Positions 28,258 through 35,764 of a stretch of 39,879 nt of DNA are shown here, in pieces. The DNA lies in the NCBI GenBank assembly GCA_947378965.1, contig CANCMG010000035.1, positions 1-39,879 on the forward strand, read 5' to 3'. Both the position numbers and the translations under genes were made by a program. Below the pieces are notes generated by a model, which searched no databases, was not told the DNA's origin, and saw nothing but the letters and a program-made list of their open reading frames with translations. Positions within the stretch are counted from its first letter, which is position 1; each line of letters opens with the position of its first letter. Source of the DNA: Alcaligenaceae bacterium (GTDB lineage: Bacteria > Pseudomonadota > Gammaproteobacteria > Burkholderiales > Burkholderiaceae_B).

Positions 28258-30466
28258 ACAATTCAATCTGGATATTGCCCTTTAACGCATTCGAGTAGGG
28301 GCAAATTTTATTTGCGGCGTCAATCAACTCTTGTGCTAGCAAGTTCGCAAGTCCCGGAAGACTGATCAGCAGATTGACTGCGATCGCAATCCCTTGCGGT
28401 GAGGTTCCTAGAGACACTTTGGCTTCGATTGAGGTGGTTGCCGGCAGTTCAACGAGCTTCTGGCTGGCCGCCATTTCTAGAGACCTGAAAAAAGATGCCG
28501 AATAACTCGAAGCAAATAATTGCTCGGGATTAGACGCCTCGCCTTGGCCCCCCATGACTTTTGGCACGCTAAGCTTGATGTTTAGCATACCGTCATCGCT
28601 AGACGAGTAACCTGAGGCTCCGCCGGTGGTACGTACAAGCGTCGAGTAAATGATATTGTCAAGCTTTGTACTAGTCTGCTTGGGTTTCAGATGGCTTGGA
28701 ATTTCATCTTTTAATAATTCTTTATAGCGCATCAGTAGAGAGGGCTGATCGTAAAAGAATCGTTTGCCATTGCTCAGCATGCGCAATAAACGTCTTGAAA
28801 AGTTTTTTAGCGCGTCGTCGTGAATATTCTCGGTGGTAAAGCGTTCGCGTGGCTCGCATATTGAACTGACATATTCAACTAAAAATCCGCGTCGTGGTCG
28901 ATCTGTCGTATTTGAGGCCGCGCCATGCCAAATATGACCGATTGCCAAAATTGCCGAGCCTTTTGGCACCACCACTTTTATCGCATCGTTTGGTATTGGC
29001 CCTTTCGGTGTGTTGCCGCCCCAAGGTAAGTTCACGCGTTGGCGTTTTTTATGCGAATGAGGCACAACATACAAAGGCCCATTCGTTTCTGTAAAAGCAT
29101 CAAAAGCAATGATGGTCTGTATGACCAGAGGGTACTCGGCGGGCGGAAGAGGGCAGCCGGGATTCTGTTCGAAAGGCGAGTCTTGATGAGGTCCAAGCGC
29201 GTAATTATCAGGGGCGACACGACTTGTGCTTGCCGCAAGATTATCGATTTTGCAATCCCAACCTAGAAGCGCCTGAACAATCAGAGACACTATAGGGTGA
29301 TCAACTAATTCAATAGTCTCTGGGGCAGTATTGAAAATACTATCTTTAGTGTGAGCTCCAAAACCATCCCATCGTCCCAGTTTCTGCATTTTTCCTGCAT
29401 CGAGAGAGGGTAGTAGTCGGTCAGCAAGATCCTTGAAAAGCTCTGGCAGAATGACAAAACCCGCGCCTTCTGTCAGTGCGAATTTCACCTCAGCTAAAAA
29501 ATTTGTATCGTACAGATGCGTTGTTTTAAAAGATCCGTCTGGCGTCAGAAACCTGGCCTCAATGTTTGGAACATCCTGCCTCAGGTACCGGCTCTCGCGA
29601 AAATACTGACCAAATTCGGCGTAGCAATAAGCCTGTTGATTTAATTGATCGATTGCTCTGACATCAGAAGCGTCAAGAACAATCGATGGCGCATTCGCAA
29701 TCTCAGCAATGTGCTCTAGCTTGGTGCTGCCGGGGATTGGAATCACACCATGGGCACAGCCCCACGCCAGAACGACTTGAGCAGGCGTCTTTTGATATTT
29801 TTTGGCAAGATCAGTGATGCACGAATGCTCTAGGATCGCTAAACGAGACTCTTTCCAACCAAAATTGAAGGGCGAGTGAGCGACGATCTGAATATTATTT
29901 TTTGCACAGAAATTCTTTAGCTCAGGATTAAACGCAAAGGGGTTGTATTCGACTTGATTGCAGAAGGGTTTAATCTTTGCAATATGCAATAGGCGTTGAA
30001 GCTCGATGATATTAAAGTTAGAGACGCCGATCGACTTGACCAACCCACTCGCGACTAACAGTTCTAGGCGAGGCCATATTTCTTCAATAATAAATTCTTC
30101 AGGGTAGCCTTCGTCATCGGTTTTAACCGGCCAGTGAATCACCAATGAATCGATAAAGCCTATTTTTAAATCTTCAATGTAAGCTTTGATATTGTCATCG
30201 ATGGATCGATCGACCGCGTCATAGTCAAATTGACGATTTTTTCCGAGCGACGTCACCCAAAGCTTGACGCACAGATGGACGTCGCTACGGTTGATGTGAT
30301 TGTCGATTAAGCAATCCGCAAACTGACTTAACGCACCAACGGGATAATAGGTTGATGTATCAAAAAAACGTATTCCAGACTTTAAGGCATGATCCAGAGA
30401 CGGATAGCTGATGCCGTCTTTTAATCCAAGACCGAGTCCAATTGGAAATGTGTTGTTATTGATCAT
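28238..30466 (-). CDS. Three-domain fusion: aldo/keto reductase - phytanoyl-CoA dioxygenase - degenerate Ohr/OsmC
   Basis: One uninterrupted 742-residue frame joins three enzymes normally encoded separately. Residues 1-295 form an aldo/keto reductase with the full tetrad D36, Y41, K68 and H111 and the segments SIGVSNF and IPGSTK, so it should be an NAD(P)H-dependent carbonyl reductase. Residues 296-600 form a PhyH-type Fe(II)/2-oxoglutarate dioxygenase with H427-x-D429 (GPHQDSPF), distal H514 (WHGAASN) and a following RRGF arginine. Residues 601-742 are clearly Ohr-like (GGASG, NPEQLFAS, CPYSNALKGNI). However, the peroxidatic cysteine position is Ser658, and the usual GGRDG arginine is Ala617. 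The resolving-type Cys722 remains, 64 residues on, as in Ohr. The start ATG has no strong ribosome site. The gene lies 105 bases after the binding-protein operon, on the same strand. Reductase and oxygenase activity are likely; peroxidase activity is not. Confidence 0.9.
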   Translation of the reverse strand: MINNNTFPIGLGLGLKDGISYPSLDHALKSGIRFFDTSTYYPVGALSQFADCLIDNHINRSDVHLCVKLWVTSLGKNRQFDYDAVDRSIDDNIKAYIEDLKIGFIDSLVIHWPVKTDDEGYPEEFIIEEIWPRLELLVASGLVKSIGVSNFNIIELQRLLHIAKIKPFCNQVEYNPFAFNPELKNFCAKNNIQIVAHSPFNFGWKESRLAILEHSCITDLAKKYQKTPAQVVLAWGCAHGVIPIPGSTKLEHIAEIANAPSIVLDASDVRAIDQLNQQAYCYAEFGQYFRESRYLRQDVPNIEARFLTPDGSFKTTHLYDTNFLAEVKFALTEGAGFVILPELFKDLADRLLPSLDAGKMQKLGRWDGFGAHTKDSIFNTAPETIELVDHPIVSLIVQALLGWDCKIDNLAASTSRVAPDNYALGPHQDSPFEQNPGCPLPPAEYPLVIQTIIAFDAFTETNGPLYVVPHSHKKRQRVNLPWGGNTPKGPIPNDAIKVVVPKGSAILAIGHIWHGAASNTTDRPRRGFLVEYVSSICEPRERFTTENIHDDALKNFSRRLLRMLSNGKRFFYDQPSLLMRYKELLKDEIPSHLKPKQTSTKLDNIIYSTLVRTTGGASGYSSSDDGMLNIKLSVPKVMGGQGEASNPEQLFASSYSASFFRSLEMAASQKLVELPATTSIEAKVSLGTSPQGIAIAVNLLISLPGLANLLAQELIDAANKICPYSNALKGNIQIELSLAEAA

Positions 30467-30571
30467 TGCGTGATGGATAGATGCCGACTGCGAGTGATAA
30501 CAGTGTGATCATGATAGAAACAGGAAGTGATTTTCCATGTAAAGAGATCGCCGGTCACCTCGAGGGGCTAC

Positions 30572-31705
30572 TCATTTACTTGTTTTAAGTTCAACTAATT
30601 TTTCGAGCGCTTCGGTATTGTAGTCAAACTCTTGGTCTTGATCGCTTCTAAACCACTTCCAGATTAAAACCAATATAGAGAACAAACTCATCAACAATTG
30701 AAACACGGTGCTCAGTTTATCAGTGAACTCTGGCGTTACCATCGGCTTTTTACTATTAAGGTAAAGCATCGTGCCGGCAGAGACTGGATAGCCAGAAGGA
30801 ATCAGCAGATCCTCCTCAACAAGCTTCTGACTAAAACGACTATTAACTTGAGGCCCATATAAGGCTTTTAATAACTCGGCGATGGCCTTAGGCTCAACCT
30901 TTGCATTGGCCACTAAATGAAGATTGACACCAGCGAGCGTCATGTCTTTTGACGGTACGGGTGGAATAATGCTGTACATGTATTCACTAAGCGTCACCTT
31001 CGTAATCCAACTTAAGCGCTTGGCGAGCGCGGCAGGAAATGGCATGGCTAATACGTGGTAATCGTGCCTCTTGACAAAAAAATCTACTAAAACAGAGGGC
31101 GCATAGGACACCTCAACAATGACGTCTGGCAAGGTTTCAGGGCGCATACCGATCAGTTCTTCGTTCGAAAAGTTTGTTTCCACATAGTCTGAATCAGCAA
31201 CAAAGTCTAGATGAGAGAGTATTTGACGAGCCAGAATCCTGGTGGTTTCTCGGCGCTCACCCATGTTGATCACTTTGCCTGTTAAGTCCTCCAGATTTTT
31301 GATGCTTGGTTTCACTAAAAAATGAATAAACTCTGGGGGCAGGGTTACCACATGCCTGACGTTTGGAAAGGAGTTGACGAGGCCCCCTGGAACTAACGCC
31401 AGATCCACTTTTCCTGAGTTCACCAATTCTAAGGCGTCGAGCGATCCAGCAGTTTTGACGACTTTTAACGACAAGAAGTTTTCGGCTGCCTCATCTTGAA
31501 GAAGTTTGATGAGGAAATGACGCTCAGATAAAACACTTCCACTCGTCACAGAAAGTATGTAATTGTGAGGAATCAAGTTAAAGATGAGTTTTGCAGAAAA
31601 AAGCAGCAAGAGCGCAATTAAAACGCTTGCCAAAATACGTCGACCCTTTTCATGGCGTCGCGCTTTTTCTAAATGTGTGACGACTTGCTGTTTCAGATCT
31701 ACCAT
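30572..31705 (-). CDS. Membrane-anchored TAXI/NMT1-like solute-binding protein
   Basis: A 377-residue protein with a hydrophobic segment at about 24-45, a periplasmic-binding fold resembling TAXI-type TRAP or NMT1 receptors (segments SGSVLSERH, DLALVPGG and LTGKVINMGERRE), and a second hydrophobic segment at about 335-352 followed by a charged C-terminal tail. The two membrane segments suggest a tethered periplasmic domain with both termini in the cytoplasm rather than a free receptor. GAGG lies five bases before the ATG. The gene begins two bases after the preceding binding-protein gene ends, so it is the third member of a tight operon. No TRAP or ABC permease is present nearby, so a role in sensing rather than transport is possible. 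The ligand is unknown. Confidence 0.75.
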   Translation of the reverse strand: MVDLKQQVVTHLEKARRHEKGRRILASVLIALLLLFSAKLIFNLIPHNYILSVTSGSVLSERHFLIKLLQDEAAENFLSLKVVKTAGSLDALELVNSGKVDLALVPGGLVNSFPNVRHVVTLPPEFIHFLVKPSIKNLEDLTGKVINMGERRETTRILARQILSHLDFVADSDYVETNFSNEELIGMRPETLPDVIVEVSYAPSVLVDFFVKRHDYHVLAMPFPAALAKRLSWITKVTLSEYMYSIIPPVPSKDMTLAGVNLHLVANAKVEPKAIAELLKALYGPQVNSRFSQKLVEEDLLIPSGYPVSAGTMLYLNSKKPMVTPEFTDKLSTVFQLLMSLFSILVLIWKWFRSDQDQEFDYNTEALEKLVELKTSK

Positions 31706-31707
31706 CG

Positions 31708-32556
31708 CTACCTCACCCTGAGCGCGCCGCTATCTGCCAGAAGCGTTTGGCCTTCGTCAGAAAGAACGAATGCTATCAATGTCTTTGAGATATCACTGGC
31801 ATCATCGCGAATCACCAAAAATAGTTGCCGTACAAGTGGATACAGGCCCAAGCCTATACTTCTTTGATCCATCTCAATGCCATCAATGCTAAGTGGCCTA
31901 ATTTTTAAGGTCGACTCTTTAGTGCTCAGGTATCCCTGTTGACTGATAAAGCCAATCGCCAATGGATTATTCGAAACGTGTTCGGCCATCGCCTGATTTG
32001 AGGGCAAGACTTTGGCTTGCTCGTGAACAAAGCCACCTTCTAATAAGACTTGCTCAACGCTTTTTTTGGCGGTTTCACCATCTGGTCGACTGTACACCTG
32101 AATCGGTGCGTCTGGCCCACCTAGTTCTTTCCAATTTGTGATCTCTCGCTGAAAGACCTTGCGAGCGTGGATCGTAGAAATATTTTTAATCACTGAGTGA
32201 TTGTTAACGATGATTCCAACGGTTTCAACGCCGATCAGATATTCAAGAAAATTGAGTTTATCTTCTGGTACGAGACGATTAGAAATCATTGCAACATCAA
32301 TTGACCCGCGTTCTAGCGCGATCAATCCGCCATGCGAGTACCCGCCTTCTATGAGTACGTCAGCCTCTGGATAGTATTTCAGGAAGGCCTCAATGACTCG
32401 AGCCTCTAGCAATCGCTTGACGACCGTTGCACCGCCGATAATCAGCGGTTTGCGTCGCCGAGATTTTAGAAGCTCATTGTAAAAATTAGCGGCACCAACC
32501 GCACAGATTGCACCGATGCCTACGCCCACTCCTTTGAGAACAGTTCTGCGGTTCAT
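31708..32556 (-). CDS. PstS-like substrate-binding protein with twin-arginine signal
   Basis: A 282-residue protein of the phosphate-type (PstS, PBP-like) periplasmic-binding superfamily, with segments GGATVVKRLLE, GSIDVAMISNRL, REITNWKELGG and PLAIGFISQQGY. The N-terminus NRRTVLKG followed by a glycine- and alanine-rich hydrophobic stretch matches a twin-arginine export signal, predicting a folded protein in the periplasm or tethered to the membrane. It starts three bases after the preceding homologous gene and ends two bases before the TAXI-like gene. No PstC, PstA or PstB homologue lies in the window. Phosphate itself as ligand is not established; the family also binds other oxyanions and organic ligands. 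Confidence 0.8.
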   Translation of the reverse strand: MNRRTVLKGVGVGIGAICAVGAANFYNELLKSRRRKPLIIGGATVVKRLLEARVIEAFLKYYPEADVLIEGGYSHGGLIALERGSIDVAMISNRLVPEDKLNFLEYLIGVETVGIIVNNHSVIKNISTIHARKVFQREITNWKELGGPDAPIQVYSRPDGETAKKSVEQVLLEGGFVHEQAKVLPSNQAMAEHVSNNPLAIGFISQQGYLSTKESTLKIRPLSIDGIEMDQRSIGLGLYPLVRQLFLVIRDDASDISKTLIAFVLSDEGQTLLADSGALRVR

Positions 32557-32559
32557 GAA

Positions 32560-33381
32560 TTATCCAATCGAAATCCAACCCATGTCTTTGATGATTGCCT
32601 GTCCTGTTTTTTGGGAGACGCAGTAGTCCAAGAACTTCTGTACTTGGTCGCTGGCATCAATCTTAGAAAACAGTCTCAGTTCTTGGCTCAGCAAATATTG
32701 TTTTTTCGAAATTGTTTCGCTCGAAGGGTAGTGATCATCGACCCGCACAATCGTAGAGCCCGCCGTGTACGCTGGAACCCAACTCAAATAGGCAATGGAT
32801 TGCCGATTATTCTCAACTGACTGGGTGATCGCTTTATTACTGTTCAAGGTCTTCGATTCAATCGTGACATGAGAGTTTTCACCCATCACCAAACTCCGCC
32901 AAATCGCAAAAGCTTGATGAGTAGGATGCGGCGAATAGAGGTCGATTTTTCCTCCGTCTTGCCAGCCAAACTCTTTCCAATCTTTTGCCCGCCCAGAGAA
33001 TATTCGTTTGAGATCGTGTTGCGTTAAGTTTTTTACAGGATTAGATGGATGAACAATCACAGCAATGGCATCGTGTGCGATCAGCGTGTATTTGTATTCG
33101 CTAATTTTGTCGTGTATTTTTCGATGTAATTCATCTGGCATGTTGCTAGCCACCATGCCAATATCTGCCGTGCCTTGGAAGACTGATTTGTATCCATGCA
33201 CGCTGTGACCCATCGTTAGGGTAAGCTCGACTGAAGGGAAATCAGTCATATATTGATAGCCAATCTTTTGAATGATCGGTTTGACTGACTCTGACCCGCG
33301 GATTTCTAGTCTGTTGATTGGGCTTGACTGCGCCTGTGTCATGGTTTTTCTTGGCTCCGCTTGTGACATGACTGCTTGCAT
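32560..33381 (-). CDS. PstS-like substrate-binding protein lacking a signal peptide
   Basis: A protein of 273 residues related to the adjacent PstS-like protein: GSESVKPIIQKIGYQY, GTADIGMVASNM, RIFSGRAKDWKEFG and QSIAYLSWVPAY are typical of this superfamily. Unlike usual members, its N-terminus is hydrophilic (MQAVMSQAEPRKT), with no recognisable Sec, Tat or lipoprotein signal. An in-frame stop lies two codons before the ATG at 33381, so no upstream extension is possible. Other starts are ATG 33369 and ATG 33342; the last has GGAG 12 bases upstream. The 5' end coincides exactly with a 37-base duplication, so loss of an ancestral signal peptide by rearrangement is conceivable. First gene of the three-gene binding-protein operon. 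Export is uncertain. Confidence 0.75.
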   Translation of the reverse strand: MQAVMSQAEPRKTMTQAQSSPINRLEIRGSESVKPIIQKIGYQYMTDFPSVELTLTMGHSVHGYKSVFQGTADIGMVASNMPDELHRKIHDKISEYKYTLIAHDAIAVIVHPSNPVKNLTQHDLKRIFSGRAKDWKEFGWQDGGKIDLYSPHPTHQAFAIWRSLVMGENSHVTIESKTLNSNKAITQSVENNRQSIAYLSWVPAYTAGSTIVRVDDHYPSSETISKKQYLLSQELRLFSKIDASDQVQKFLDYCVSQKTGQAIIKDMGWISIG

Positions 33382-33454
33382 AGATTAATTTAGGTCATTC
33401 ATCTAACGAGCTCACTATAGATTAATTTAGGTCAGTCATGACACGAGCTTACTA
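33381..33454. repeat. 37-bp direct tandem repeat, two copies, at the start of the binding-protein operon
   Basis: Copies at 33381-33417 and 33418-33454 each begin TAGATTAATTTAGGTCA and contain CGAGCT. They differ at only a few bases. On the minus strand each copy carries a five-codon mini-frame (MNDLN or MTDLN then stop) just before the first binding-protein gene. It may contain the promoter, an operator pair or simply a slippage duplication. Confidence 0.85.
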
Positions 33455-33688
33455 TAGCAAAAACATGCGGGCCCAGAAGAACACCCTCAATGCTCACAAT
33501 GACTCTCGAAAGGTGCGTTGGCGTCGGTTTCATGAAAGAGGCGTTGGCGTTGGTCTCATGAAAGAGGCGTTGGCATCGGTCTCATGAAAGAGGCGTTGGC
33601 GTCGGTCTCATGAAAAGTGCGTTGGCATCGGTCTCATGTGCGACCTTTGATAGAATTAGGCATCGATTTTTTAGACGTTTGTCTGAGC
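33382..33688. other. Gene-free 307-base interval with two families of tandem repeats
   Basis: Between the binding-protein operon (starting at 33381, minus) and the end of the enoyl-CoA hydratase gene (33689, minus) I see no credible coding frame. The interval holds the 37-base duplication at its left and a 26-base repeat array (33515-33638) at its right. The promoter of the binding-protein operon should lie within it, but I could not pick convincing hexamers. No clear terminator hairpin was found for the hydratase gene. Confidence 0.6.
33515..33638. repeat. 26-bp tandem repeat, 4.8 copies, intergenic
   Basis: Units begin at 33515, 33541, 33567, 33593 and 33619 (the last is 20 bases). Each begins GCGTTGGC and contains GGTCTCATGAAA or a one-base variant. 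Copies are contiguous with no spacers, so this is a minisatellite and not a CRISPR array. It lies downstream of the hydratase gene and upstream of the binding-protein operon. Confidence 0.95.
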
Positions 33689-34486
33689 TTAGGAATCTGA
33701 CCTGTTCTTCGCCTTTTTATGTGCCAAAAATTGATTCATAAATTTTTGAGGCTCGCCTGTTTCGAAAGCTTTGCCAAATTCCTGAACGCTATCTGCGATT
33801 GCATCGGGCAAAGAGAGCTGCTCCCAGCGCCTGAGCAAGGCCTTTTGTTGCTTAAGTACAGCGGGGCCTAAGGCGGCAAAGTTTTTTGCAATGGTTGTGA
33901 TGCGTGGGTCAAGCTCAGTGAGGGCGACCGCTTCGTGAATCAGACCCCATTGCACCGCTTGCTCGCTACCGATGTTTTCACCGCTCAACAGTAACCAAGC
34001 GGCGCGCGCTTGACCAATCAGTTTAGGCATCAAGGCAGCATGAATGACTGACGGAATTCCGACTTTGACTTCGGGCATGCCAAATTGAGTATTGAGCGCC
34101 GCAACACGGACATCACAGGCCATGGCAAGCTCAAGGCCGCCGCCTAAACACCAGCCAGGTATTCGAGCAATAACCGGCATTGGAAACATCCGGGTTGTTT
34201 CGCATAGGTCGCGCAGGTTTGAAATAAACGTGACCGCCGAATTGCGTGTGAGTCGCGCCATTTCATTGATATTCGCGCCTGCGACAAAGGCTTTGTCTCC
34301 TGATCCCCTGAGTATCAGAGCCCGAATCTCAGTGTTGTGAGCCAGTTCGCTTAACGCCGTTGTTAAGTCGTGAATCACCGGAGTCGACAGGATATTGAGC
34401 GTACCCGCATCAAAGATAGTGAGGGTCGTAACACCGTTCGGATCGATGATTGCTTGGGCGTGTTTCAGTGAAATTAGGGTTTTCAT
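33689..34486 (-). CDS. Enoyl-CoA hydratase/isomerase (crotonase) family protein
   Basis: From ATG 34486 the product is 265 residues, the normal crotonase length. It hydrates enoyl-CoA thioesters or performs a related CoA-ester reaction in the cytosol. The oxyanion-hole segment FVAGANINEM is at about 67-76. GWCLGGGLELAMACDVR carries E119, and FGMPEVKVG carries E139. The 20-residue gap matches the two catalytic glutamates of classical hydratase. The frame also extends upstream to an ATG at 34594, adding 36 residues. I prefer 34486 because homology begins there and part of the extension is simply a repeat of the gene's own first codons. Neither start has a good ribosome site, and a 38-base duplication has disturbed the leader. 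It is divergent from the Bug receptor gene and plausibly belongs to the same catabolic set. Confidence 0.87.
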   Translation of the reverse strand: MKTLISLKHAQAIIDPNGVTTLTIFDAGTLNILSTPVIHDLTTALSELAHNTEIRALILRGSGDKAFVAGANINEMARLTRNSAVTFISNLRDLCETTRMFPMPVIARIPGWCLGGGLELAMACDVRVAALNTQFGMPEVKVGIPSVIHAALMPKLIGQARAAWLLLSGENIGSEQAVQWGLIHEAVALTELDPRITTIAKNFAALGPAVLKQQKALLRRWEQLSLPDAIADSVQEFGKAFETGEPQKFMNQFLAHKKAKNRSDS

Positions 34487-34526
34487 ATTGCTTGGGCGTG
34501 TTTCAGTGAAATTAGGGTTTTTATAT
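34451..34526. repeat. 38-bp tandem duplication over the hydratase start codon
   Basis: Copies at 34451-34488 and 34489-34526 both contain TGCTTGGGCGTGTTTCAGTG and differ by one visible substitution. The downstream-of-start copy (34451-34488) includes the ATG at 34486. In the other copy the same codon is ATA. Since 38 is not a multiple of three, a retained ATG in that copy would have been out of frame. Confidence 0.9.
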
Positions 34527-34715
34527 TGCTCGGTTGCGTCATTCAAAAGGTCACGAAAGCGAGAATTCGTCGAGTCGAATTTTGACTGGATCATAGCGTT
34601 TTCAAGCCGACACTGTGAGGTGAAGCCTTCAGCTTTGTACCGGACCTCTTAAAATTAGAGTAAAACAGTGGTTGCTGTTGCACCAGATAACAATAACTGA
34701 GACGTGAGGCAGAGA

Positions 34716-35678
34716 ATGAAAAAAATCCTGATAGGGTTTGTGTTAAGCATGCTTGTTGGCGTCAGTCAGGCTCAAGCGGACTACCCGAACCGCTCTGTGA
34801 GAGTCATTGTGCCGTTTCCGGTAGGGCAGACCGCCGATCTGATTGCTCGGATGTTGGCGCAAAAACTGACTGATTCACTGGGCCAGAATTTTTGGGTCGA
34901 AGATAAGCCCGGCGCCGGTGGCATTATTGGAATGGAAGCGGCCAAGGGGCAAGCGCCTGATGGCTATAACCTGCTCTTTGCCTCGAGTGGTCCTTTGGCA
35001 ATTAACGAGGCGCTATATCCAAATATTCCGTATAAAACCCTGCGAGACTTTACCCCGATCGTGATGACGGTAGAGGCTCCACAATTTATCGCAGTGCGAA
35101 GCAATTTTCCTGCCACGACGCTTAAAGAGTTGATTGCTTTCGTGAAATCAAAGTCGGGCCAAGTCAATTATGGCTCTGGCGGAACAGGCTTGACCAATCA
35201 TCTGACCATGGAGTTGCTAAAGGTCGAAACTGGTATGCAAATGACCCACATACCCTATAAAGGGGCGACTCCAGCCATGACTGCGCTCATGGCCGGTGAT
35301 ACGGACTTGATGTTTGAGTCTGGCCCTGCTGTGATCCCCCATGTGACCAGCGGTAGGCTCAAGCTAATTGCTGTGGGTAGCGGGCATCGCTCGTTGGCTT
35401 TGCCGCAGGTACCAACGGTGGCTGAGTCTGGTGTGCCTGGCTTTCATGCGACAACCTGGGCGGGGTTTCTAGCGCCAATTGGCATCGCTCAACCAATTGT
35501 TGATAAGCTCAATGCAGAAGTCAGAAAGGCGTTGGCAGACCCTGGTTTGCGTGAGCGTTTAATCAAGCTTGGGGCCGAGCCCCTAGATCTATCGCCGGCT
35601 GATAGCCGCGCCTATGTCGCGAAGGGCATCGCCTTGTGGGCGGGTGCCGTGAAAGCGTCTGGGGCAACTGCTGACTGA
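34716..35678 (+). CDS. Bug/TctC-family periplasmic tripartite tricarboxylate solute receptor
   Basis: A 320-residue receptor of the Bug family, abundant in Burkholderiales, that captures carboxylates or amides in the periplasm. The ATG at 34716 gives a standard Sec signal (MKKILIGFVLSMLVGVSQAQA) with likely cleavage after AQA and has GAGG seven bases upstream (34706-34709). The longer GTG start at 34704 would put charged residues before it and destroy that spacing. Characteristic segments are YPNRSVRVIVPFPVGQTADLIAR cut into parts, DKPGAGGIIG, NYGSGGTGLTNHL, HIPYKGATPA and ESGVPGFHA. The membrane partners TctA and TctB are absent, as is common for Bug proteins. It precedes an SDR gene by 86 bases and is probably the uptake component for the substrate of the downstream dehydrogenases. 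Ligand unknown. Confidence 0.9.
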   Translation: MKKILIGFVLSMLVGVSQAQADYPNRSVRVIVPFPVGQTADLIARMLAQKLTDSLGQNFWVEDKPGAGGIIGMEAAKGQAPDGYNLLFASSGPLAINEALYPNIPYKTLRDFTPIVMTVEAPQFIAVRSNFPATTLKELIAFVKSKSGQVNYGSGGTGLTNHLTMELLKVETGMQMTHIPYKGATPAMTALMAGDTDLMFESGPAVIPHVTSGRLKLIAVGSGHRSLALPQVPTVAESGVPGFHATTWAGFLAPIGIAQPIVDKLNAEVRKALADPGLRERLIKLGAEPLDLSPADSRAYVAKGIALWAGAVKASGATAD

Positions 35679-35720
35679 TTGTCCAGTCCCCTGTTTAGGG
35701 GCGCGCGTCGACTGATTGTC
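35673..35720. repeat. Short direct repeat (period 37) after the Bug gene
   Basis: GACTGATTGTC occurs at 35673-35683, overlapping the Bug stop codon, and again at 35710-35720. Between them is a small hairpin CCCC-TGTTTA-GGGG (about 35687-35701) that could slow transcription, but it lacks a T-run. Confidence 0.5.
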
Positions 35721-35764
35721 GAGCCAACGATTTGTTATCGCAATGAATGAATGAGTGATTAAAA

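Noticed and set aside
33515-33638. Possible CRISPR array
   Set aside because: The 26-base units are directly contiguous with no spacers and there are no cas genes.
33689-34594. Extended enoyl-CoA hydratase from ATG 34594
   Set aside because: The extra 36 residues have no family similarity and include a re-reading of the gene's own duplicated first codons; not excluded experimentally.
34704-35678. GTG 34704 start for the Bug receptor
   Set aside because: The ATG at 34716 has a correctly spaced GAGG and gives a normal signal peptide.
35687-35701. Terminator after the Bug receptor gene
   Set aside because: The stem is only four base pairs with no following T-run, and the downstream SDR is probably co-transcribed.
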